Below are positions 43,691 to 55,349 of a stretch of DNA of 64,000 nt, piece after piece (the stretch's first letter is position 1; each line of letters begins with the position of its first letter). The notes under the pieces were generated by a model. That model saw nothing but the letters and a program-made list of their open reading frames with translations. It was not told where the DNA came from and searched no databases. Made by a program: the position numbers and the translations under genes. The DNA comes from Trichobilharzia regenti (Eukaryota; Platyhelminthes; Trematoda; Strigeidida; Schistosomatidae): positions 35,929,312 to 35,993,311 of the forward strand of contig OX235267.1 of assembly GCA_944472135.2 (NCBI GenBank), read 5' to 3'.

Positions 43691-45050
43691 ATAAGACGGG
43701 GAGGACGTGGCACCAAATGGATGCACTGTCATCCTATATTCTGACACCTTACCACAAGGACCGTCATCAAACCACAAGAACCTTAAGTGATCTCTGTCAC
43801 TCTCTGGCACCTTCACTTGTAGGAACATTTCCTCAATATCCGCAACGACAGAAACTGTAAACTTTCTGAATCTTAACAGCAGTCCACTTAATGAGCTCAC
43901 GCAATCTGGGCCACTGTACAGACTATCATTCAAAGAAACTCCTACATGTTTCGCAGAACAACCGAACACCACATGGAGTTTACCTGGCTTCCTCGAGTTA
44001 TAGATAGGATGATGGGGCAAATACAATTTCCTTGACTCGCTCTGATCAACTAGTTTTTCAACGTAACCCTTCATTACATGTTTGTCTACGACATCCTTAT
44101 ATTTGGTCCAGAGGTCTGAATCCGTCAGAAACTTCTTCTTTAAATCCATTAATCTCTTAAGAACAACTTCTCCGTTACAAACCAACTGTCTGTCTTTAAA
44201 TCTCCATGGTAAACCAGCGCTGAAACACACATTTTCATATTGACAAGACTCCTCAACCATTTTAACTCCCTTTAAGTCTCCCACAGAACGACCCTTCTCT
44301 GGGACACTGCAGTCACAAAACTCCTTATCATACATATTTCTAATCATAGTTCCCAATTTGTCCCATTCTTTGTAACCAATGATGATATGTGGACTATGGG
44401 TATAGGTCTTCTCACTGCCATCGCAGTGGTGTTTTCGTCGCGAACAGATCATCTCTACCTCCTTATCTCTCTTCTAATACCTTGTGAGGTTCTGGTACAC
44501 TACATCCAATGAGTATTCTCACTCTACCATCTTGCAGTGTTGGAAACGGTATGTCACTCAGGTGTGGCTTACCGACAACTGTTTCGTGACCAGGTACTAT
44601 AGCTTCGCCGAGTTTCATACTGGAAGTAGTGTAAGCAGTACCTACTTCAACAGTTCCTCCAGTAGTCAAGGATTCTAACTGGAATGACACTCGTTCACAC
44701 ACTACCGCTTTCGAAGAATTGAGTGTTTAGGACCAAGGGTTGTTTTAGGCCCTTAATACACAAGCACCCAGCCAGCTTAGCATCTATCAATGTAATGTCA
44801 GAACCATTGTCTAGTAACGCATATGTATCGACACATGACCTTGGCCCTCCTACTCTTACTGGCACGACCCCCAAATAGACCTTCTTGAAGTCATGCGGTG
44901 CAATACTGCTACTACAATTAATAGAACTCCCTTATTGTTCGATCCCAAAGAACCACTATCACCATTCTCAGCTGTCCCACAGTTAAGTCTTGTGTGTCCG
45001 TCCTTTAAACAGCAGAAGCATAACCGTTTCCTTTTCACAATTTGTAGCCT
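43691..45050 (-). pseudogene. BEL/Pao pol fragment: zinc knuckle, protease, start of RT
   Basis: Minus strand, in three frames. 45048-44880 has the knuckle RLCFCCLKDGHTRLNC, an intact C-x2-C-x4-H-x4-C. Next comes a BEL-type protease motif (YALLDNGSDITLI) near 44820. A frameshift near 44710 leads into the protease tail (GRVRILIGCSVPEPHKVLEE), and another near 44460 into the RT ORF 44452-43685. There, KLHVVFGCSAKHVGVSLNDSL, VSVVADIEEMFLQVKV and DHLRFLWFDD are classic BEL/Pao RT blocks. It ends at PFGATSSPSYA, before the catalytic YVDD region, where CR1-like element 2 begins. It is the only BEL pol in the window. The joint at its 5' end with plus-strand Gag is a fold-back. Confidence 0.8.
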
Positions 45051-45498
45051 TTCTGAAAGCCGAGCAACAACAGCTTCTGATCCACCACTAACTTCATCAA
45101 CTAATATCAATCAGTCGTCGTTGGTGCTGTCATCCACAATGAAACAGACGCCCATCAACTCAAGTATCTTGTCCAATGACTATGATAGTATTGGTGCATT
45201 TGAAAGGACGAAAGATATTGCTCAGTTTAGTGAGAATAAGCCGAGTGTAAACGAAAGAGTAATTGTCAAATTGACTTGCACGAATAAAGGCATTTCTAGT
45301 TTCAAGTTACTATTTGAATGCTATTATCTTTGGTGTAAATTACTCTGTTTCTATACTAGGTTGACCAGATACGTCGTGTGTTTGTTGGTCATCTATATTC
45401 TACGATACAATGACATGAGCGAGTTGCCGTTCAGATTTGAGGATATAGCTGATAGTAGGAAGTTAGCAAATGAACCCTGCGACGATTTTCCAACCTAG
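45049..45498 (+). pseudogene. BEL-like Gag, copy E, C-terminal part
   Basis: About the last 149 residues of the Gag-like protein (SESRATTASDPP onward), including the hydrophobic segment FKLLFECYYLWCKLLCFYT and the polar tail, ending at the shared stop. It carries the KDIAQFSENK variant seen in copies H and J. It starts abruptly at a near-palindrome, CTTTCTGAAAG (45049-45059), where the strand of origin switches. Confidence 0.8.
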
Positions 45499-46458
45499 GG
45501 CGTCAACCTGAGAAGGGTTGTAGGCGTACTGCTGTAAGTCCTACAATTCTTCAAAGGGTAGCGCATCAATGAGCAGTCCAATGTGCTCGGTGTGTGATTT
45601 TGTACATATGTTCATATTGTATATACTGAATTGATATCATTTGTCATCTAGCTGTTGGTAATTATGTTTGCGTCCGGACATTCCACAACTTACGATGGTC
45701 AACCTGAGAAGGAATGTGGGCGTTCTGGTGTTAGCCCTGCGATTCTTCAAAGGAATTCCATCAAGACATGAACTGCCAGGTTATGTGCACTGTTTGTATA
45801 TACGTGTGGTGTGTCATATCAATTGGTGTTTTTGGATTCATTGTGTTTACTCGTTGTTTTCGTGCCTTGTTTTTATTGCATAATTTTGTTAAAATTTTCG
45901 TCGCGATTACTTCTGAAGTTGTTTCGAGTCTTCTACATCCGTGAATGAATTAATTGATGTTAGAGACAGCAGATGGGTCATATACGCTGGGGAGGCTAGG
46001 CTATTGCTGAGAATGAAATGCATACGGAGATAATTGTTAGCTGCGGTCCCACACGCCGGGGAGCGGGAGTGTAAATGACTGAAGCTCGCATGCGTCACCG
46101 TTACTAGAATTGAGGCAGAATGAGTGACAAGCGATTTCAGTGGTAATTGGTAGTGAGTAGATACGAGGACGTGCGTGGAGTATCATGAGTTGGTGCTATG
46201 GTCACGTTGCATTCTGCAAGAGTCATTCTAGCAAGTGGCGATTGTGTTGCAAGATGTCAAGAGGAGGTCTCTGTCTGGAGGCGCAGGTCGTCAGCGATGT
46301 GTGAGATTGTGCTGTGGGTATGCTTGTGGTGTGTTGGCTTTTCTGTGTGTTTTCCATTTCAGCTCTGTCCGTGTGACCCAGGTTCTCGCAATGGCATCCA
46401 AGTCGACGTGCATTGGTCGTGAAGGAAAAAATGGTTGGATCCCTTTTCTGCCGGGGAG
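45499..46458 (+). repeat. 3' region of BEL-like copy E, two hairpin units
   Basis: Same 3' region but with only the first and third hairpin units (about 45515 and 45712); the middle unit is absent. The second stem is altered (TGTGGGCG ... CCCTGCG). The downstream block up to LTR E is conserved, including the antisense frame in shortened form (46098-45907). Confidence 0.75.
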
Positions 46459-46818
46459 TGTCAATGGAGTCGAAGATTGAACGATCAATTCTTGGTTGTT
46501 TGCTCAAAACCAACTTCCCCAATTTTCGTGGAGGCATCAATACGACAGTCATCGTCTCATCGGTCGCTGTTCTGAAAGAAGAGTGAAACATCGTCAGAAG
46601 TAATACAATGATTTATTATTGAAATATTTGTTTTCAGATCTTAGTTCACTTATTCCTTTTATATGTTGGTGTAACCATAAACAAATAACAAGCGGCAGAT
46701 CGGTGTTTTGGTTTTTGCGTCCGTTATAACTAAGCGTTTCTGAGAAATCTTCGAAGAACAGCGTGGGCCCGAGCGTAGCGAGAGCTGGGCAATAACGGTT
46801 TATGAGATGTGATTGACA
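46459..46818 (+). repeat. BEL-like LTR E
   Basis: 360 bp, TGTCAATGGAG to GTGATTGACA, D/E/I subtype with ATAAACAAATAACAAGCGGC. It is followed by TGCATCTAGA, which resumes the interrupted gypsy RNase H. Confidence 0.85.
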
Positions 46819-47096
46819 TGCATCTAGAACACTGAATACAACCGGACTCAAATAGAGCCAAATTGAGAAAGAATGTTTGGCGCTTATCTTCGAAGTCAAA
46901 AAGTTTCACAAAATGCTTCATAGTACGAAATTCACCCCATTTACTGACCATAAACCCCTGTTGTATATATTTGGTCCGAAAAGGGTATTCCAGTGTACAC
47001 AGCGAATCGGCTTCATAGGTGGGCTGTCATGTTACTGGGATATAATTTTGATATCAAATACAAACCTACCTCTGAATTTGGCCAGGTAGATGCATT
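46819..47096 (+). pseudogene. pol: Gypsy element II Pol, part 3: end of RNase H
   Basis: Continues the reading cut at 36978: ASRTLN, a stop, then SQIEKECLALIFEVKKFHKML and FTDHKPLLYIFG, with a frameshift near 46985, then DIKYKPTSEFGQVDAL. It stops at GATGCATTA, where the microsatellite tail of CR1-like element 3 enters; the next residues (PRLLSQQK) are at 62870. Confidence 0.85.
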
Positions 47097-50000
47097 ATAA
47101 TAATAATAATAATTTTATTTTCATATAAACATAAATTTACATGAAAATGCATGCCATTTTTACAGGCACGGTCAAGTATGTTAAATGTCAAATCTTAAAT
47201 TGTCTACAAGTTAATGATGTTTCAACAGTTAAATATTTGATATATATATATAATTACACTCATTGTCTGAACCAGGCCGTATAGTTATTGAATTGTACAG
47301 TTGTCCTCCAGGTTGAGCGGGAAAATCGACTTCGTTTCGTTTTCATCCCGTGGTTGTAGGCATACGATAACCAACCAATATTGAGGTAAGTACAACGTTT
47401 ACAAGGGATTGGAAGCTGTTTTAGAAAAGTTAAAGTGCTAAGGTGAAACATTAAAGTGTAATAGATTAAGTGAGTGAAATATATCATTAATAAACACATT
47501 TATATAGAAAACAGAATGGGGTAGTAATTAATCCTTAGGCCGACAACGTTCATTTGCAATGTATAATAAAACCAATATATTTTGTACTATCATGATGTCC
47601 ACTTTTGGCTTTAATACAATTATTTTCAAGCCAGTTGTTTTTGTTTCATGCCTTTTTGTCTATTTGGTGCACAACCGTACCCTCCAGAGAATAGGAATAG
47701 AATAAGTCAAATCAAATTCATAAAGAGCTATAAAATGTTAGGTTTAATGGAATATAATGAGGATCAAGTAAAGACGTTATTAGAAAATAAGTGAGACAAG
47801 ATATTGTGAAGTGGTATTTAAAGATCTGATGATGGATAGCAAGTTGATTTATAAGATGCCCCATAAATCTGTGCAGATCCCGCGTGGTCGCATCTCAACA
47901 ATAGGCTGAGCGAATGGTATATATTTAAAAGTAGAAGCATGATCTGTCAAGGCGTTCATTATTATCTTTTTCAAGATAAAGATCTAAGCCCTCATAAAAA
48001 TCAGAAATATCTCGATCCTTCAAATTGCATATTGCTGTTCCTGCAGAATGGGGTGATTCACCTTTGTGACCACCACCATATCTACTGATCAGCTAGCGCC
48101 ACCCTCCCTCCTTTTTTGATGTTAGGCTCTGAGACTATGATTATTATGGCTACCGCAAATATATTGCTTGGTACCAGGCATGTTCGTACCCCATATTCCA
48201 TCTCCCTAGCTTTCTTAATGAGTGCTTCCAATAGGTCTCCGCGTACATCTTTATGAACATATTATATATGTGTGCATGCACCCTAATGAACAGATTACTT
48301 TATAAGAAGTTAAAACCTTAAAGAGTAAAACGAATAGGTATTGTGAATAGTGGAACAAGATTTAGCAGAACACTATAGTTAAGGTTCAATTTAGGTAGTA
48401 TGGACTGAAGGTAAGGTCGGTTGGCAGGACTTAGAGTACTTATATATAGTAAACATCTGACATTGCAAAGTAACGTGTCTAGACATATTATAAAAAGATA
48501 TTAACATAGAACCAACAAAATTTTGGCATTTGGTTAACAATACTGCAGTGGGTGTATACTGAAGAATGGTAATTAGTCTACAGGGAGCCGTAGAGTAAAT
48601 CAAACCATATATGATAAGAGTATAATCAATAATATAATTCGTATATCAATAATACACTAGGCTCAATAATTGAGTGTTATAAGGTAAACAAGCGTGGTAA
48701 GGCAAGAGAACATGTGATGCATTAATATTTTAAGTATTTTAATAACCATCTTATTTAAGAATTGAACATGCATGATTAATAAGTATTGTTATATTAGTAT
48801 ATACAAATGTAAAACGTTAAAAGGTGTGGATGCTATTACAATTATTTCCAGTACCTTTTACCAACACAACTTAGTGAAAATTATAGAGAATAGAAATCAG
48901 TAAATTAGTTAACGTTCGCTGCGTGAGTATTAGAGTCGAGATATACGTATGTGACTATACTGAAGACTGAACTGGCCTTCAATTTCCGTTCTACCAACAG
49001 TTGTGGTCTTTTAAACGAGCTAGGGTGGACATGTAATATAATGGACATGTAAATAAATAAATTTAATTATTTATTTATTTATATTAAAGTGTCTTTCTAG
49101 GCTCCGCTTGAACCCATCAGGGTTTTCACAACATCTTATTTCAGGTGGTAGTTGGTTCCAAAGAGTGCAATATTTTATGGTGAAAAAGTTTGCCCTAATG
49201 GATTTTCTGTGGGTAGCCACCTTGACAAGGTAGTCGTGGTTTTGCAGCTGATATGATTTAATATTTTCCCACGTTATGGATGAGTTACTGTAGCAATGTT
49301 TCCTAATGACTTTGAAGAGTAGAAATAGGTTGCACTTCACTCTCCTTAACCACAGAGGCTCTAATTTCAGACGTACACACTTGTCAACATATTCCACTTG
49401 TTGGTCGAACCCTATTATGCGTTTTTTGAGGAATCTCTGGACACTTTCGATTTTTTTCTGTCCACAGACCTGAGGTTACTAAATAGGAGAGCACAATATT
49501 CAAGTTTGGGACGGATACATGTCCTATATATAGCTAATCTTGCTTCTTGGGTGTAGAAGTTACGCAGTACAAAGCCAGTAAGTCGTTTACAGTCAGATAC
49601 AACCTTGTTTGCATGATCGGAAAAGGATAAATCTGAGTATGTTATCCCGAGATCTGTGACTGTGTTCAGTTTTGAGAGGAGCTTACCGTACATATATAGG
49701 CACATTATCGGTTTCCAGCGTCCAAGGTGGGTTATACCGCACTTGTCTGGGTTGAAAGTCAGTTGCCACTTTTCTCTCCAATCGCCTAGATCGTTTAAGT
49801 CTTGGTGGATCTTGCTTTCGACGCTCATATCACCGTACCCATAATCATACACTATCTTGAGATCATCTGCAAAAAGGTATGGCTTGCCATACTTGATTAC
49901 AGAGACTATGTCATTTATAAATAAGAGGAACAGAACAGGGCCAAGAACACTACCTTGTATTACACCACTGGTTATCGGCTTTGAGGAAGACAACTGGTGG

Positions 50001-50329
50001 TTGATTTTGACTAATTGCTGTCTTTCTGTGAGAAAAGAACTTATCCATTTGTGAAGCTTTCCGGTTATTCTGTATGATTGGAGTTTTGTTAGGAGTCTGA
50101 TATGTGGAACTTTATCGAAGGCCTTGCTAACGTCGAGCAACAATGTTGTTACCGAAAGCCCATTATCAATGCTTTGTGTAATGTAGTCAAAATAATCTAA
50201 GTGGAAAGTTATGCGCGACCTTCTACTTAAGAAACCGTATTGGGATGGGGATAGTAGGTCATTTGACGGCAAGTATTGAATGAATTGAGTCTTAACTATC
50301 TTTTCCATTAAAAGCGAAACCACAGACGT
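47097..50329 (-). mobile_element. CR1-like element 3, 3' half (RT end and long 3' UTR), minus strand
   Basis: The tail (AAATTATTATTATTAT on the minus strand) ends at 47097 inside the gypsy gene. The 3' UTR (49070-47097) is about 2 kb and shares a block with element 1 (48130-48040 against 26620-26520). The RT portion starts near 50329 with TSVVSLLMEKIVK. The 5' half of the same element is at 62028-62869. The gypsy reading is continuous across 47096/62870, with ATTA on both sides, showing that both halves belong to one insertion. Confidence 0.8.
49071..50323 (-). pseudogene. RT C-terminal half of CR1-like element 3
   Basis: Two frames: 50323-49415 (302 codons) and 49397-49071. Blocks: SPSQYGFLSRRSRITFHLDYF, TLLLDVSKAFDKVPHIRL, SGVIQGSVLGPVLFLLFIND, catalytic LFADDLKIVYDYG, LGITYSDLSF, and CIRPKLEYCALLFSNL. 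A one-base frameshift near 49410 separates it from EYVDKCVRLKLEPLWLRRVK and NQLPPEIR at the end. The N-terminal RT motifs and about 200 residues of linker are absent: the piece begins after the LTR of the BEL complex. Confidence 0.85.
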
Positions 50330-50688
50330 TCTCAGTCACGTCTCGTAAACCGTTAATGCCCAGCTCTTGCTACGCTGGGACTCACGCTGTTCCTTGAAGT
50401 TTCTCAGAAACGCTTAGTAATAACGGACGAAAAAACCAAAACACCGATTGGCCACTCGAGAATTCTTTATTGTAACACCAACATATGAAAATTGTTATCA
50501 CTATGGTCTGTGAACAAATATTACAATAATAAATCACAATATTACTTCTGACGGTTTACTGTTGACTTCTTTCTGAACAGCGACCGATGAGACGATGACT
50601 GTCGTATTGATGCCTCCGCGAAAATTGGGGAAGTTGGTTTTGAGCAAACAAGCATGAATTGATCGTTCAATCTTCAACTGCATTGACA
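50330..50688 (-). repeat. BEL-like LTR F (minus strand)
   Basis: 359 bp. On the minus strand it begins TGTCAATGCAG at 50688 and ends GTGACTGAGA at 50330, with GAGA instead of the usual GACA terminus. It is nearly identical to LTR K, including GGTTTTTTCGTCCG in place of the usual GGTTTTTGCGTCCG, so F and K look like a pair. Confidence 0.85.
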
Positions 50689-51428
50689 CTCCCCGGCAAA
50701 AATGGGATCCATCACTTTTTCCCTTCACGACCAATACACGTCGACTTGGATGCCATTGCGAGAACCTGGGTCACACGGATAGAGCTGAAATGGAAAACAC
50801 ACAGAAAAGCCAACACACCACAAGCATACCCACAGCACAATCTCACACATCGCTGACGACCTGCGCCTCCAGACAGAGACCTCCTCTTGACATCTTGCAA
50901 CACAATCGCCACTTGCTAGAATGACTCTTGCAGAATGCAACGTGACCATAGCACCAACTCATGATACTCCACGCACGTCCTCGTATCTACTCACTACCAA
51001 TTACCACTGAAATCGCTTGTCACTCATTCTGCCTCAATTCTAGTAACGGTGACGCATGCGAGCCTCAGTCATTTACACTCCCGCTCCCCGGCGTGTGGGA
51101 CCGCAGCTAACAATTATCTCCGTATGCATTTCATTCTCAGCAATAGCCTAGCCTCCCCAGCGTATATGACCCATCTGCTGTCTCTAACATCAATTAATTC
51201 ATTCACGGATGTAGAAGACTCGAAACAACTTCAGAAGTAATCGCGACGAAAATTTTAACAAAATTATGCAATAAAAACAAGGCACGAAAACAACGAGTAA
51301 ACACAATGAATCCAAAAACACCAATTGATATGACACACCACACGTATATACAAACAGTGCACATAACCTGGCAGTTCATGTCTTGATGGAATTCCTTTGA
51401 AGAATCGCAGGGCTAACACCAGTACGCC
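50689..51428 (-). repeat. 3' region of the K-J-F element, distal part (minus strand)
   Basis: Inverted copy of the block normally lying before a 3' LTR. It runs from GGCGTACTGG in the last hairpin repeat (51428) to the G-rich tract before LTR F. It is interrupted by array G-H-I; the proximal part is 58826-59241. Confidence 0.8.
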
Positions 51429-51797
51429 TGTCAATGGAGTTGAAGATTGAACGATCAATTCTTGGTTGTTTGCTCAAAATCAACTTCCTCGATTTTCGCG
51501 GAGGCATCAATACGACAGTCATCGTCTCATCGGTCGCTGTTCAGAAAGAAGAGTGAAACATCGTCAGAAGTAATATTGTGATTTATTATTGTAATATTTG
51601 TTTACAGACCTCAGTTTGCTTAGTTCGCTTATTCATTTTTTATGTTGGTGTAACAATAAACAAATATCAAACAAAAGATCGGTGTTTTGGTTTTTGCGTC
51701 CGTTATAACTAAGCGTTTCTGAGAAATCTTCGAAGAACAGCGTGGGCCCGAGCGTAGCGAGAGCTGGGCATTAACGGTTTATGAGACTTTGCTGACA
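51429..51797 (+). repeat. BEL-like LTR G (left outer LTR of inner array)
   Basis: 369 bp, TGTCAATGGAG to TTTGCTGACA. It has a distinctive TCAGTTTGCTTAGTTCGC stretch and ATAAACAAATATCAAAC. It is a longer variant of the D/E/I type and is preceded by ACGCC. Confidence 0.85.
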
Positions 51798-51940
51798 GTT
51801 TCTGACGATGGAAACAGATCTGGCGGATTGAAACAGTTGGTGAAAGTTTGGATAGTCGCCGTTCATCTTTCCTGGTCCCGGTCAAGTCCTCTTTGAACAA
51901 GCAACATTTGGAAATTTTTGGAATTTCGTCAAGTTCATCA

Positions 51941-53896
51941 ATGCCTGGGTCAAAGAAGGGACAGAGTGTCTTGGATGCAAACAGGAAAGTAAGTCATGTT
52001 GACTTGTCTGTTACTTGTAACGATGTGTCTGATGTTAAGCATGACATGGTTGATGTTACTGTTTCGCCGTTCAGGGATGACAGGTACATCAAACTCCCTA
52101 AATTAGAACCACGGTGTTTTCATAGAAACCCGGCCGATTATTTACAATTTGTAAAGGAGTTTGAGATCATGCTGAGTAGTTTTATATTAACTGATGAAAT
52201 GAAGTTAATGTATTTGATGAGATATTGCACTGGAGATGCTGCAAGAGCTATACAGTGTTGTAAGTTTATGAAGCCAAAAGAGGGCTACTACGAGGCTATG
52301 AGCATATTACGTCAAAGATTTGGAAGACCTTCGATGATTGCAGGGAAAACATTTGACGCTGTTAAGGATAATGGTGGTCAATTACTGGATGACTCTCAGG
52401 CACTCACTGAGTTTTCAGATAATTTGCTAATTTACAAGAATGGAATGATTTAGATGAATCGCGTGAGTGACCTCAACTCGAGTTTTATACTAGAAGTAAT
52501 AGCAAGACGTCTACACACTCGACTGCAAAGGAAGTATGTGAAGATAAGCTCCCGTATGGAGGATGAGGGTATCGATCCAAAAGTTGATGATATCCTGAAA
52601 CTAGTAAAAGATAGTGTCAATCAATCTATGAGCAAGTTCGCCAGTATATTGAATCTCACTCCTAGAATAGAGCAGTCTGAGATCAAAATGCAATCATTGA
52701 TGACGAGTAGGCCTCAGAGAGGTGGATATCCAGAAGACTCCATGATGTCTAGTAATGCATATAGATCTAGTGAGTGTAACAGGTTTCGTAGTACATCCTC
52801 AACAGATAAGTTACAAGATGCAAGACAAACACAGTTTTGATTTACACGTGTGCAAGAGGTGCATACAGAAGTGAACTGTGAACCGGTGAGCAAGTTCAGT
52901 GATAAGCTAAATGTAAACTACAGATCTGACTCCGAATTGTGTGACGATAACGGTGCGGTGATGAAGTTTGTAGTTGCAACTGGTAAGCCGTTGTTGAATA
53001 GAGAGTCACAGAATAGAGTTACTGCTTCAGAGTGGAGTTCTGACTCCACAAGTTTACAAGGTATTACTAGTCAGAGTGAAGATATAAAACCTTTAATGAT
53101 TTGTTAGGAGGAGCCAAAATTGTCTACTTCTGTTAATAAAGAGTTTGAAAATGATGAACTTGACGGTAAATTGGATATTTGTGATAATGATCATGATAGT
53201 GCAGATTTGTCTTTGGTTGATCATGATGAAATGGAGGGAATGCCTACTACCGCTAAGTTAAATAAAGGTTCTGTAGAACTTGAACGTGAAGTAGAAATAA
53301 ATGAAGATTCAGTTGCAGAAGGCATGCATACTTGTAAGACCGTAAGTGGGAGTGATCAGCATGTAGCCCACCTATCATCAGATGCTAGTGCCAAACCTGA
53401 GCTGATAGTAAAAGACAGCAGTGGTGGTGGTCTTGGAGGCAGACAAATTTCTGAAAAGCGAGCAACAACAGCATTTGATCCACTGCTAAGTTCATCAACT
53501 GATATCAATCAGTCATCGTTAGTGCTGTCATCCACAATGAAACAGACACCCATGAACTCAAGTATCTTGTGCAATGTCTATGGTAGTATCAGTTCGTTTG
53601 AAAGGACGAATATCAATGGTCAGTTTAGTGTGGATAAGCCAAGTGTAAAGGAGAGAGTTATTGCTAAATTGACTTGCACGAATAAAGGCATTTCTAGTTT
53701 CAAGTTACTATTTGAATGTTATTATCTTTGGTGTAAATTACTCTGTTTCTATACTTGGTTGACCAGATACGTCGTGTGTTTGTTCGTCATCTATATTCTA
53801 CGATACAATGACATGGGCGTGTTGCCGTTCAGATTTGAGGATATAGTTGATAGTAGGAAGTTAGCAAATGAACCCTGCGACGATTTTCCAACCTAG
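51941..53896 (+). pseudogene. BEL-like Gag, copy G, three in-frame stops
   Basis: Full-length match to the 651-residue protein from the ATG at 51941, with TAG at 52451, TGA at 52838 and TAG at 53105. The last is at the same codon as in copies A and D. The frame is otherwise kept to the common stop, so decay is by point mutation. It is the second subtype: DDRYIKLPKLEPRCFHRNP, AGKTFDAVKDNGGQL. The knuckle region is further eroded (F-TRVQEVHTEVNC). The hydrophobic end is intact. Confidence 0.85.
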
Positions 53897-54845
53897 GGCG
53901 TCAACCTGAGAAGGGTTGTAGGCGTACTGCTGTAAGTCCTACAGTTCTTCAAGGGTAGTTTTTTCATGCCAGAATCCACAACATTTGATGTGTTGATTGT
54001 ACATATGTTTGTGTTAAATACTTGTGTGAGTTCCAATTGATGTAATTGTTGGTTAATCTTGTTTGTGTCCGGACATTCCACAACTTACAATCGTCAACCT
54101 GAGAAGGGTTGTAGGCGTACTGTTGTAAGTCCTGCAATTCTTCAAAGGAATTCTATCGAGACATGAACTGCGAGTTTGTGTGTACTGTTTGTATATACGT
54201 GTGGTGTGTCATATCAATTGGTGTTTTGGGATTCATTGCGTTTACTCGTTGTTTTCGTGCCTTGTTTTTATTGCATAATTTTGTTAAAATTTTCGTCGTG
54301 ATTACTTCTGAAGTTGTTTCTTGTCTCCTACATCTGTGAATGAATTGATTGATGTTAGAGACAGCAGATGGGTCATATACGCTGGGGAGGCTAGGCTATT
54401 GCTGAGAATGAAATGCATACGGAGATAATTGTTAGCTGCGGTCCCACACGCCGGGGAGCGGGAGTGTAAATGACTGAGGCTCGCATGCGTCACCGTTACT
54501 AGAATTGAGGCAGAATGAGTGACAAGCGATTTCAGTGGTAATTGGTAGTGAGTAGATAAGAGGATGTGCGTAGAGTATCGTGAGGTACTGCCATGGTAAC
54601 GTTGCATTCTGCAAGAGTCATTCTAGCAAGTGGTGATTGTGTTGCAAGAGGATGCCTTTAACTTGAAGGCGCAGGTCGTCAGCGATGTGTGAGATTGTGC
54701 TGTGAGTATGCTTGTGGTGTGTTGGCTTTTCTGTTTGTTTCCATTTCAGCTCTGTCCATGTGACCCAGGCTCTCGCAATGGCATCCAAGTCAACGTGTAT
54801 TAGTCGTGAAGAAAAAAAGTGATGGATCCCATTTTTGCCGGGGAG
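53897..54845 (+). repeat. 3' region of BEL-like copy G, two hairpin units
   Basis: The first hairpin (about 53916-53944) is fused to the flank of the second unit, so two rather than three units remain; the last is near 54106-54134. The downstream block is conserved, with the 101-codon antisense frame (54607-54302). Confidence 0.75.
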
Positions 54846-54986
54846 TGTCAATGTAGCTGAAGATTGAACGATCAATTCATGCTTGTTTGCTCAAAACCAA
54901 CTTCCCCTATTTTCGCGGAGGCATCAATACGACAGTCATCGTCTCATCGGTCGCCGTTCAGAAAGAAGTCAGCAATAAGCCATCAG

Positions 54987-55021
<35 letters not shown>

Positions 55022-55204
55022 CACAGACCTTAGTAGAAATATTTTTTATATGTTGGTGTTACAATAAAGAATTCTCAAGTGGCCAATCGGTGTTTTGGTT
55101 TTTGCGTCCATTATTACTAAGCGTTTCTGAAAAACTTCAAGGAACAGCGTGAGCCCGAGCATAGCAAGAGCTGGGCATTGACTGTTTACGAGACGTGGCT
55201 GACA
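54846..55204 (+). repeat. BEL-like LTR H (inner LTR of array), with poly(A) tract
   Basis: 359 bp of the A/C type (GAGCATAGC, GACTGTTTACGAG). Where LTR A and C read CATCAGAATTCACAG, this copy has a run of 33 A residues (54987-55019). It is the inner LTR between copies G and H and differs in type from the outer LTRs G and I. Confidence 0.85.
54987..55019 (+). repeat. 33-A homopolymer within LTR H
   Basis: Uninterrupted A33 at the spot where the LTR types differ by a 29-bp indel. It could be a true expansion or an assembly artefact at a junction. Confidence 0.9.
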
Positions 55205-55349
55205 GTTTCTGACGGTAGAAACAGATTCAGGCGGATTCAAACAGTTGGTGAAAGTTTGGACAGTCGCCGTTCATCTTTCCTGGTGCCGGTCGAGTCCACT
55301 TTGAAAAAGCAATATCTGGAACGTTTTCGGAATTGGTTCAAGTTCAACG

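Larger units (their letters stand above)
36979..46818 (+). mobile_element. BEL-like compound insertion D-E within gypsy RNase H
   Basis: LTR D (left) and LTR E (right) are of the same subtype and bracket 9.8 kb. TGAAT (36974-36978) and TGCAT (46819-46823) flank it, a 5-bp duplication with one mismatch. Inside are a truncated Gag copy, stacked CR1 tails, a full-length CR1 element, a minus-strand BEL pol fragment and a second Gag 3' part. The two Gag parts overlap by about 320 bp, so the interior was rearranged after or during insertion. Confidence 0.75.

Noticed and set aside
50330..50688. LTR F to LTR K as a simple element with target duplication
   Set aside because: The flanking five bases do not match convincingly and CR1 coding sequence is missing at the joint, so I do not claim a clean insertion.
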